Shown: piece by piece, positions 35,940 to 46,285 of the stretch
How the letters are laid out: every line of letters begins with the position of its first letter
How positions within the stretch are numbered: the first letter of the stretch is position 1
DNA from: Panax quinquefolius
Taxonomy: Eukaryota > Streptophyta > Magnoliopsida > Apiales > Araliaceae
Direction of reading: 5' to 3'
DNA: 64,000 nucleotides
Assembly: GCA_020205615.1 (NCBI GenBank)
Contig: CM035171.1
Location: 28,443,105 to 28,507,104, forward strand
Notes under the pieces: model-generated
Told to the model about the DNA's origin: nothing
Seen by the model: the letters and a program-made list of their open reading frames with translations, nothing else
Databases searched by the model: none
Position numbers and translations under genes: made by a program

Positions 35940-37200
35940 TCATGAAATTTCGTCCTCGAAATGGACGTACGTACTTGGTATTTCGAAAAGGTGAGGATAC
36001 CTCGCTTTCATTTCCGTTTCCAATTCCCAGGTCATCTCTTTTATAGCATGATTCCTCCACAAAACTTTAACTTGTGGTATAACCTTTGCGCGTAGGACAT
36101 GCTCCTTCCTATCCAAGATCTTGACAGGTACCTCCTCATACGTTAAGTCTTCGGCTATTTCGTCCGGTTCTAACTCTATAACGTGGTTCAGGTCTTTCAC
36201 ATATTTACGAAGTACAGATATGTGAAACATATTATGAACACGAGACAAACTTGGAGGTAACGCGAGTCTATAGGCTACATTTCCTACTCAGTCAAGAATT
36301 TGAAATGGACTAATAAATCGTGGATTGAGCTTTCCACTCTTCCCAAATCTTGTAACTCCCTTCCATGGAGCAAACAGTAATAATACATGATCCCCTATAC
36401 TAAATTCCACGTCCATTCGATGAAGATCCGTGATAACTCTTTTGTCGATCTTGTGCCATTTGTATACGTTAACGAATCATTTGGATCTTTTCTTTGATCA
36501 TACGTCTTAACTTTCGGGTCCCAACAATGTTGCTTCACCCACCTCATCCCAACATATAAGAGAGCGACACTTTCGTCCATATAATGCTTCAAATGGAGCC
36601 ACACCTATACTTGCTCGATAATCGTTGTTGTAGGAGAATTCCACCAATGGTAAATACTTATCCTAATCGCCCTTGAAGTCTAGGACACGTAGTCTTAATA
36701 GATCTTCAAGAGTTTTAATAGTCCTCTCTGATTGTCCGTCTGCTTTGGGGATGGTATGTCAATCAATTTAAAAATCGTGCCCATAGCTTTTTGCAAGCTA
36801 ACCCAAAATCCTGAAGTGAATCTTGGGTCACGATCCAAAACAATGGATACTGGCATGCCAGGCAACCTCACAATCTCATTTACATATATACTAGCAAGAC
36901 GTTTAAGGGAATAAGTCTCCCGTATCGGCAAGAAATGAGTAGACTTGGTTAATCTATCAACAATAACCCAAATAGCATTAATGCCTTGAGAAACCGTAGG
37001 AAGACTCGTAACGAAATCCATGGTAATGTGTTCCCACTTCCATTTCAGAATCTAAAGTGGTTGCAACGGACCCTTAGGTACTAGATGCTCCGCCTTTACA
37101 CGTTGACAAGTTAAACACGTTGAGATAAACTTTGCAATCTCTCTCTTCATATTGTTCCACCAAAATGTATGTCGAAGATCACAATACATTTTGGTACATC
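35940..37200 (-). pseudogene. Element C: integrase and chromodomain
   Basis: From high to low. Near 37200-37080 lies the zinc-binding part, with the second Cys pair in CLTCQR (about 37113). At 37021-36695 lies the catalytic core (MDFVTSLPTVSQGINAIWV, VDRLTKSTHFLPI, Asp in VLDRDPRFTSGFW). Further frames lie at 36604-36395, and at 36248-35940 is a chromodomain frame (HNMFHISVLRKYV, VKVLWRNHAIKEMTWELE, then RYPHLFE). The usual second Asp motif is intact. The conserved Glu region around 36690 is frame-broken (TDNQRGL in place of a TDGQSERT-type motif). The chromodomain would direct insertion to marked heterochromatin. Confidence 0.85.
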
Positions 37201-39260
37201 AAGGAAGGATTACAAATAGTGTATTGTGTGCCTCCATCATAATCTTGTACTTCAAATCAGAGTCGTTAGGGACACAAAGTCTAGAGTGGACTCGAAGTAT
37301 TCCTTCTTCATCAATTCTCGCTTCTGGAATAGCACCTTCTTGTACTTTCTTCTTCATACGCATCAGCTCCGGGTCGGTGGCTTGAGCAACCTTAACTTTT
37401 TCTATTAATGTGTATACTTGACATCATCGCACTCATTCCTGCATATGATCTTCTACTCAATGCGTCAGCTACTACGTTCACTTTTCCAGGATGGTATTGA
37501 ATAGTGTGGTCGTAGTCTTTCAATAGCTCAAGCCAACGTCGCTGCCGCATGTTGAGTTCTTTTTGAGTGAAGAAATATTTAAGGCTTTTATGGTCTGAAT
37601 ATATCTCCACTTTCTCCCCATATAGATAGTGCCTCCATATCTTTAGCGCTTGAAACGATCAAGCTAACTCTAGATCATGAGTAGGATAATTCCTCTCATA
37701 TTCTTTAAGTTATTATGAGGCATAGGCTATGACTTTCCCACGTTGCATGAGAACACATCCTAACCCTTTGCTCAAGCATCATTGAGATAACAAATCCATC
37801 CGAACCGGATGGTATTGTTAGAACAAAAGTCGCGAAATGATTCTCCTCTTGAGCTCTTGGAAACTCTTCTCGCGTTCCTCGCTCCATACGAATTTTATAT
37901 CTTTTCGAGTCAATTTGAGTTAATGGAGTAGTGATTCGAGAAAATCCTTCCACGAATCTCCGATAATAACCAAATAAGCTTTAAAGCTACGTGCTTGATC
38001 GTTGACTTCGGTTGCTCCCAACTTTGTATTGCTTCAATCTTCGCCGAGTCCACGGATACTCCATGTTTTGACACCACGTGCCCAAGAAATGCTACTTTCT
38101 CAAGCTAGAACTCACATTTCTTTAATTTGGCATATAGTTTATTTTCACGAAGCCTTTGGAGTACCAGCTTCAAATAGTGCTCATGATCTTCATGACTTTT
38201 GGAATATATGAGGATGTCATCAATAAAGACCACAACGAACTGATCCAAATATTCCTTGAATACTCGGTTCATCATATCCATGAAAGCCGCAGGAGCATTA
38301 GTCAGTCCGAAAGACATGACTTAGAATTCATAATGCCCTTACCGAGTTACAAGGCGCTTTGAATATCCTCGCCTCTAATCTTCAGCTGATGATATCCAGA
38401 ACGAAGATCGATTTTTGAAAAGAATTGTGCTCCTTGCAACTGGTCAAACAAGTCATCAATACGAGGTAGAGGATACCTATTCTTGATGGTGACATGGTTC
38501 AATTCCCGATAGTCAATACAAAGTCGCATACTACCATCTTTCTTCTTTATGAATAAAATAGGAGCACCCCAAGGAGATGTACTAGGACGAATGAAACCGA
38601 TGTCCAACAACTCCTGTAGTTGGACCTTTAACTCCTGAAGTTCAATAGGAGCCATTCGATATGGGGTTTTAGAAATGGGCTTTGTACCAGGTTCAAGATC
38701 AATAAAGAATTCAACTTCACGCTACGGGGTAGACCGGAAGTTCTTCGTGAATACGTCGGAAAGTCAATAACAACGGAATATTATTCAAATTTGACGTGTC
38801 TTTATTCAAATCCATAACATGGGCTAAGAAAGCTTGACATCCGCTTTTTCAATAAACGAATAGATTTATGATTAGATATGACGTTGATTGATTTTAATGG
38901 TTTAGTTGCTTGAATTAAATGCATAAACAAAGTTGGTTAGGAATATGAAAACTAACAACCTTACGAAAATAATCAATTTTGGCATGATGAGTAGTTAACC
39001 AATCAATCCCTAAAATCACATCAAAAGCAAGTATCTTTAAAGAGATAAGGTCAATGAGTAAGGTGATGGTGCCAACTTGAATCAAACAAGATTTATAAGC
39101 GATGGATGTGATGAAAGTTTCTCCCAACGGAGTTTCCACGAGATAGGTAAAAGTCTAATTTCTCCTGAGTCAAGTTTAAACGCTTAGCACAAGCGTAAGA
39201 GATAAATGAATGGGTAGCACCCAGATTGGTAAGGTATAAACTTCGCAAGAATTTATAAAT
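37201..39260 (-). pseudogene. Element C: protease, RT and RNase H
   Basis: Protease: near 39225-39200 the active site reads LGATHSFIS, so the usual Asp-Ser before GAT is altered. It continues at 39139-38915 with SCLIQ and VILGIDWLTTHH. RT: 38655-38347 ([15 protein letters not shown] start, [32 protein letters not shown]) and, after a break, 38317-38105 ([11 protein letters not shown], catalytic [11 protein letters not shown]). RNase H: about 37950-37740 and 37610-37392 ([45 protein letters not shown]). The breaks lie between well-preserved motifs. The RT would synthesise cDNA. Confidence 0.85.
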
Positions 39261-39299
39261 AGCTTACCCGTGATCACCTCGTTTGGGTTCTTCGCATTT

Positions 39300-40520
39300 T
39301 GACCAATCATAACAAACGCTTCTTCCAGAACCGCTTGACTTTGACTTTTCTCGATGGCGATCTTTTTCGAGTCACCGTCCCGTCACGAACTAGGTTTGCT
39401 ACCGTACAATCTCGAGCGATATGTCCTTCTTTTCCACAATTATAGCATACCTTGAATCGTTGTGGGCGCTTTGACAGATATGTCCCTCTTTCCGCATTTA
39501 TAAGATATGACCAAATGGGTCGTTCTCCTCCCTTAGAACCGATTCTTTCACAAGACCGTCGTCTTCACATGGTCGTTGTTAAATCTCCTCTTTTTAAAAT
39601 CTCCTCTTGACTCGCTTCTTCTATTTTCATGGCCATGATTACCACCAGAGTGGTTACCATTTTTGTCCGTCTTTTTTCTTTCTCCGCTGGTTATCTTTGT
39701 TTTGTTGACTGCTATCTCTGGTATTATCCTGGTTGTGGTCCCTCGGTTGACCGTACTTTCAAGTATCTCGCTTAATAATTGAGCCATGTTTACAACATCC
39801 TAATAGAGAGAAAATTTATGAGAAATGAGATATTGTCGTATCTTGGGTTTCAAACCTCTCGAAACATCCGCGTCATACGCTCCTCATTCTCCACCAAATG
39901 AGGTACAAACCTAGATAACTCGCAAACTTTGCCTCGTCTTTGAGACACCGCCATGTTATTCGCGCTCCACCTAATAAACTCCACTTCCTTCATATGACGA
40001 ACACTTTCGTGAAAGTATTTGTCATTAAATAGTTTCTGAAATGTCTCCCAAGACATGCCGAAAAGCGGTTGGATGGGTACGCTTCACAAACTCCCACCAA
40101 GAGTACGCCTCGCCACGGGAACATAAAGGTGGCGAATGGAACCTTCTGTTCCTCCGCGTGCATCCCAAGACATCGAATATCTTGGTAATTTGCTTGACCC
40201 ATGTTTCCGCCATGATCGGATCCGCTTTCCCTTAAATTCGGTGGTCCCAACTCTTTGAATCGCTTGGTTGTGACAACCCGTGAATTACTATCATTTCCTC
40301 CTCAGATTTTGAACACGAGTCTCCTCGTCTGATTTTTGCATGAATCGCAAAAAGCTTCTAAACATCCCTCATTCATCATCTCGCTTTCGGTGGTCTTTTT
40401 CACGGAGGAACATTGCCACTGTTGCACGCGTTCTCCTCGTTGATGAGTACAAAGCGCCTCCACGGTCTCATTTCCATTGTTAATATTCTCATTCGACATT
40501 CTCAAATCATCATAAAACAA
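39300..40520 (-). pseudogene. Element C: gag
   Basis: Starts near 40499 (MSNENINNGNETVEAL) or the ATG at 40520. The gag core follows in shifted frames: AETWVKQITKIFDVL, GEAYSWWEFVK (about 40213-40100) and MSWETFQKLFNDKYF (40056). A basic Asn/Arg-rich linker (NHGHENRRSESRGDF, 39700-39580) and a zinc knuckle CYNCGKEGHIARDC (about 39448-39407) complete it. Frameshifts at about 40230, 40060 and 39840. Gag would form the particle and bind RNA through the knuckle. Confidence 0.8.
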
Positions 40521-40672
40521 GGGTTAATTAAGGAAATCAATATATCACATAATATCCCTATATACTGACCAACTAACAAATAAGCTTAGGTAGGACACAC
40601 TAGCGAAGGATTTACTCGTCTCTCCCCTCCTAGTTCTATTCCCCGATCTACGTCAGAGATCATATCCTTAAG

Positions 40673-40685
40673 ATCTGATACCAAC
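40673..40685 (-). other. Primer binding site of element C
   Basis: Reverse complement is GTTGGTATCAGAT, an initiator-Met tRNA type site (TGGTATCAGAGC) with one visible change, right beside the 5' LTR. Confidence 0.9.
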
Positions 40686-43297
40686 TGTGACGCCCCCAAA
40701 ATAAGTATACATCACCCCCATTCTGAGTTGTCAATACATGGTACAGAAATAACTACATATTATTACAACAGTAAAACTGTGAGTTTGAATACAAATATTA
40801 TCTTCTAGACAATATCTATACTCAAATAAATCCTCATCACATTTATTGATACATTATTTTACAAAAATGGTGAGGACTACTAAACAACTCTCTCTAGAAC
40901 CTTCATTCCATACCCCAGACTTCGTACTCGCTATATTCTCGCATCCCGAGAAGAAAAAAATGGAACAAAAAGGAAAAGGGTGAGCTCAACTAGCCCAGTA
41001 AAGAATATTATGACTAAGATAATATACAACAAATTATCGTTAGTCTTCAATAGGGAAAAATCTAAAGAATACAATAGACAACAAGTTTTAAATCAATATT
41101 CGCAGCAGGAAGTAATAATTCATTAGAAGAGTTAAGTAGAGAATGCAAACTACTATCTTCTATGTATGAATTTAAAAGTTCATCGTCTATCTTTTATCCC
41201 TGTAACATCAATCAATATATATCTGGAATCAAATATTCATCTTTGCACTACAGGCCAACGATATTCATCAGTTTGTCATTTTCATCTAAACACTTGTTCA
41301 TCTTTGCACTACGGGCCAAAGATATTCATCAGAAATCATTCATCTTTGCACTACAGGCCAAAGATATTCAATAATATCATCATTTAAGACTGAGGATGAT
41401 GAAAAATATTTTTAAGGAAATGAATCCAGTGAAACAAAATGTCAAGGATTAAGGATTAATGATTCGTACTTTGTTTTATCCATGTCCAAAAATACCTCAA
41501 AAATAATCATAGTGGTGTAAAATTCAAGAATGATCAAAACATAGATACAATCAAAGCTAGTATCCAGAATAGATATTTTGGACGAAAAGGAAAATTTTCA
41601 TTTTTCGATGAATAGTGTCGTATTCGTGAATGGTGTCCTATACGTGAATAGTGTCGTATACGTGAACAGTAACTCCGACACCAAAAGTTCCAAATTTGAT
41701 AAAAACTTCGGATCAATATTTCAGCATAATGACATTGAAGATATAATAACATTACGAAAAAAAAACAATATCCCTTACCTCGAAAGATCAGTACTTCTAG
41801 CTGAAACACCGGATATAGGCTATGACTTGAACTTGCACCGTATAGCAATACTCAAAATATACTCAAAATACTCACAAGAACATGCTCAATAATATAGAGA
41901 GAGAAAACTTCAGTTTCTGGTGTGATTTTCAATTCTAACCTAAGCACCCTATTTATAGGAAAATGCTTAGAACACCAAAATAGAAAATTTAATATAATAT
42001 TATTATTTATATTAACCATTCCTATGCACACCTTTGAATTCAGAATTCAGCAATTGAACACATGCAAAATGAGGCCCACACATTGAAAAAACGTTTTTGT
42101 GAATATAAATATTTAAAACTTCCAAAAATCAATTATTTCGGAACTTCGGAATTTTAATAATTCATAATAAATAGTCCTTTTATCAGAAAATTCGAATCTC
42201 GCGAATTTGTATAGGAAATTCAATTCTCTACAACTTTGCAGAAGAAAGTTTTTCCAAATTCCAAACAGAAATTGACCGAAATCCACAAACGGGCGATTTT
42301 ACAAGCTATAATAAAATTTCAGTTAAGAAATGGGGTCCACCAACGCATAAAACATGCTTTAAATCTTTTTGGTAACAAAAATACTCCTCCACATATACTC
42401 ATATATCCCACATTCATCGTAAAAATATCATCATTATTATATTATTAAAATATAATATTATATTTAAATGAATTATTTTATTAGAAAAAGATAAAATTTC
42501 AATTTTCAACAATTGTCACATTAAAAATTTTCTCCATCTATATCCACATAAAATCAATATTTTTCTCATCATATGAATCAATAATTAATTTTTCACAAAT
42601 AATATTACGAATTACAATATTGACAACCAGCGGCTCCTCAGAGAGAGAGGGGCTTTCAATAAGAATTTCTCCTTCTTGGCGCTTGAATTAGGTGACCAAA
42701 CCTCTCCTTAGATGTAACTTTCTACACATTGCCAATAATGTTATCTAATAATATTATTCAGATAATATGAATTATTGCTTTGATAATGAAAAATCTTGTA
42801 ATGACAATTATTGAAACAACAACAATATAAAATATCAACGCAAAGAATTATTAAATCGATAAAATTCCGAGCGATAATTATCAGTAACCATTATTGAGTA
42901 GTGCCTTCTTACGTAAGAATTAATAATTGGTGCAATACTGTGTTATAGCACTGTGTTTTAACCGCCGAGTATTTTTAAATAAGATAATCAGAATAACTAC
43001 GCCAAGTATTATTTTTAAACAACTTATATTTGTCGCTTTCTTCATCCAATCACTTTTCATTATGGGGCCCACAAAAGATCGCTACCGTCAAATATTTAAT
43101 ATTCCCCGACAACAAGAATATTCCATGACCAAACGAATATTCCCCGAGAACAATGAATATTTTATAACCACTTGCTTATTTTAAAATATTTGCGTATTTT
43201 ACCCATAACTATCCACATTAATCAAATCAACCCTTACTATTTCAAAATAATAAATAGAGAAAATTAAATTTCATTAATAATAAGTTGGGGTCTTACA
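40686..43297 (-). repeat. 5' LTR of element C
   Basis: 2612 bp, plus-strand edges TGTGACGCCCCCAAAA and GGGGTCTTACA. Aligns end to end with 33339-35931. Many of the differences fall on CAG/CTG sites (GGCTGCCAGC at 35721 against CGCTACCGTC at 43080). Confidence 0.95.
41949..41958 (-). promoter_or_regulatory. TATA box in the 5' LTR of element C
   Basis: Reverse complement CTATAAATAG, at about the middle of the LTR, as expected at the U3/R boundary. The same motif is in the 3' LTR at about 34588-34597. Confidence 0.55.
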
Positions 43298-43302
43298 GGT
43301 GT

Positions 43303-44855
43303 CAAGAAAAAAGTCCAGCTAACGGACTATAAACCGAGCGCTAGATGGGAGGTACCGCATCCAATCTTTCTCCCTCTTGTTTAATTCTTATTTATATTTC
43401 CATATTTAGTAGATGTTAAATAGTGGTAAATCTTAATAATAATTTTATTGTTTCTCCTATCAGGTTCAATCCAATTGCTATAAGCATTCAGGATCAAACA
43501 GAAGTCAAACCAAACTGAAGCTGCCAGAGTACAGGGTCGCGTGGCCACGTCCAACTACAAGTCAAACACCGCGCGGCCACGCCATAGCTCAGTCACAGAA
43601 AAAAAATTTGCTAACTTTTTAGAAATTCTGACTCAAGCATTCGGACAGTTAGAAGCCCACACTCAGTTTCTAACTACAGAATATCTCAAACTTAGCCATC
43701 GCCTGATATACCATCGGATCATGAGGAGGCGAACGAAGATGACATTTCCACATAGGGGAGTATTCTTTCACTTTTAATTACAATGAGGGCATTGTTCGTT
43801 TTAAGTTTGGGGGTATTGGGTTTAATCAGTAGTTTAGAGCATGTAGTGTAATTGCATCATATATAATAATTTCATGTTACATATAGTTAATTGCATGTTA
43901 GTGGTTATTAGTTTAATTTTGACGTAAATGTTTTCTTTTTGTTCGATTAATATCTGTTTAGTTGCATTACATAGTATATTCCCATGTTTTTAGTCGGTTG
44001 AATTCTAATTTGGCCAATGATGATATAGATATTTGATAGATTTTTGAATTTAGTGGATAACATAAGCTTAGTTATAATGTTATACATGATTTAATTCATG
44101 CTTCTTGTTTAGATGCTACCGGGTAGCACACGGGTGTTCATATCTGCTTGTTGGTTTAAGAATAACTTGTTTGTTTGCTGAGTAGAAAATGTTGTTTTTA
44201 ATGATGGAATTGTGTATAAAGTAGACATAGACTATGAAAACACAGATACTCAAACTTTGAGAACACATGGGTATGCTTGCTATTGGGACGAAATGCAGCG
44301 TAAAACACACTCGTTTAAATGGAAATGGAAAGTGAGATGGAGCGTAAAACGCACTCGCTATATATATAAAAAAATAAAAATAAAAATAAAAATAAAAATA
44401 AATCAATAAATACCGCGGGAAAGTGTGAAAATCGCCATCGCGAGTAAAAATAAAGCAGAATAAACCCATTGTTGAACCTTAGTTTATATTGATGTGTTGG
44501 AGTAGTTGATGTCTCATTAGTATATGCAGTTCTTGATTTAAACTTCAATTTTCTGCCTTAAGCAATAAAGCATGTGGTATCTTCACCTTTGTCAAGCTTA
44601 TCTGTGAACACATCACACACACACAGCATCTTTATAGCAGGTTAGAATTATCTAATTGTATGTCATTATGATGTTAGCTTAGTTTGATGCTTTGTTCTTG
44701 GATCTTGATATTTCTATGAGGCATATCTTATTAGAATTCTTAACACGGCTGGAAATATGGGGATTCATTGTCATAGTAGCGTAGCTTGTATAGCATGTAG
44801 ATTGCATTATATTGTGTTGCTTGCGGATAAGCAACGGTTTAAGTTTGGGGGTATT
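43303..44855 (+). other. Element G, internal region after the C insertion
   Basis: Opens with GTCAAGAAAAAAGTCC and the Athila-like GAGCGCTAGATGGGAGG, then noncoding sequence. A short frame at 43541-43777 (MATSNYKSNTARPRHSS) has no support. The motif AAGTTTGGGGGTATT occurs at 43803-43817 and again at 44841-44855, the latter directly before the 3' LTR as polypurine tract. An (AAAAAT)n run is at about 44368-44402. No pol is present. Confidence 0.65.
44841..44855 (+). other. Polypurine-like tract of element G
   Basis: AAGTTTGGGGGTATT abuts the 3' LTR start TGATAAGTGG. An identical 15-mer is 1038 bp upstream. Confidence 0.7.
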
Positions 44856-46285
44856 TGATAAGTGGATTTTATATACACTTATCTGGTATCTTTTACTTGA
44901 ATTAGTTGCTTATATTTATGTGTCTTAGTTACTTTTCATACATTTTGTGTTCATTTTGTAGGTTATACATTTGGGAGCGGTGTAAGCGACTATTGGTAAT
45001 GAAAATGCAAAGAAAAGCAATCCGGACATCATTTGGGATTTCATGTTTACTTCATTTTCTTGGTTTGGAACTTAGGTTACATTGTAGAGCATTTTCGTAG
45101 CTTTCTGGAACATCTTGAATCGTTCTAATCGGAGTTCGGATGCAAGAATTATGGTCTTTGTACCAACGGACGTCAAACTTCGCTGTGTTGGTTAGCCATT
45201 TTCATAGCAGTCCCTTCCATCGCAACTTCAACCTTCATCCGGCCAGAATTTCTCAATCATCGAAGAATCAAAGTTGTAGCGCTCGTCGATATCTTCGATT
45301 TGATAGGTAGCAAGCCCCGTAACTCTTCCCGGATCAAAAGTTATGGCCATTTTACCAGAGCACACTGCAGCAGAAAATCAACCTCGCGCGCTGTGATTTC
45401 TTCGTCCTGCGATTCGATTCTGTAAGCAAAAACGTGATTTTCAGCTTTCGCACGGGCGCGCCCAACTTCAGGTCAATTTTTGCGCGGCCGCGCCACTTCG
45501 AAAGTTGACTAAAGATGACTTTTCACTAAACAGTGCAATTGAAGCGTAATTGAGAGATGGGTTCAATTAGGGCTTATTTATTAGACGTATTTTCATTATG
45601 TAGGGGATATTCCACCCTTGGGGGATCATAACATATTATATATGCTCTTTTCTTCTCTTTCTTTTTAGATTAGATTAGAACCCTATATTAGATTAGAGTT
45701 GAAGATTGAAGCAATTGGAGAGAATAGGAAATTCAGAATTGGAGCAAGAGAGATCAGATTTGCATTCCTAATTCCCTAACTTCTTTTTACTTCTATCTTT
45801 ATTTCTCAATGTGTAATCTATTGTGGATGATGGATTTTGATTCTATGATGAGCTAAACTCTATTTTGAGATTACAATGGATTCTATTGATTAGTTTAATC
45901 TGATATACTTCGTTGTTAACCTTATTGATTGCTATAGGATTGTTTATTAAGATTTATGCTTATTTGCTTAGTTGATTAGCCATCAATTACTGTGATAACT
46001 CATATGAAATTGAAAGACGAAGTATGGGTTTAGATTTGATCTTGATAGCTTGTGTTTGTATGTTCTACATGGTGATAGAATGTATGATTCGTGCTTAGGA
46101 TAGACATATTCCGAGGCATCGCTCGTAGTCAATTTAGAATTTTGGGCTTAAACCCTAATTATTTGTAAATCACATAGACATATAGTGATTTAGGTAATGT
46201 GGGTGTTCATGTGTATTCTATCAGTTGTGGATTATATGTGATATGTATATGGTACATCGAGAGATGTCCGATGAAATTGTGATCT
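44856..46285 (+). repeat. 3' LTR of element G, right end missing
   Basis: Starts TGATAAGTGGATTTTATATACACTTATC. It contains GC-rich near-palindromes (GCACGGGCGCGCCC near 45450 and GCGCGGCCGCGCC near 45482). It is cut at 46285 by element D. The terminal segment seen at 31651-31694 is not present. Confidence 0.7.

Larger units (their letters stand above)
33339..43297 (-). mobile_element. Gypsy element C, complete structure, chromodomain type
   Basis: LTRs at 33339-35931 and 40686-43297, flanked by GGTGT on both sides (33334-33338 and 43298-43302). Internal region 35932-40685 encodes, on the minus strand, gag, protease, RT, RNase H, integrase and chromodomain in the Ty3/gypsy order. An initiator-Met primer site lies beside the 5' LTR and a purine tract (GAGGGGAGGT) beside the 3' LTR. 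It is inserted in the internal region of element G. Stops and frameshifts break most domains. The family is shared with elements B and E. Confidence 0.95.
31651..46285 (+). mobile_element. Element G: pol-less LTR retrotransposon, interrupted by C and D
   Basis: A short 3' end of the 5' LTR (31651-31694) is followed by an Asp-tRNA-type primer site. The internal region has two short frames (31698-33338, continued 43303-44855), a purine-rich tract, and a 3' LTR starting TGATAAGTGG at 44856. The internal part adds up to about 3.2 kb once element C is removed and has no protease, RT or integrase, so G looks non-autonomous. GCGCTAGATGGGAGGTACC near 43340 recalls the sequence after pol in Athila-type gypsy elements, as does the AAGTTTGGGGGTATT tract. 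The right end is lost at the junction with element D. Confidence 0.7.

Noticed and set aside
44116..44469. Frame with Phe/Leu/Tyr run resembling a membrane segment
   Set aside because: Product of the (AAAAAT)n run read on the minus strand.
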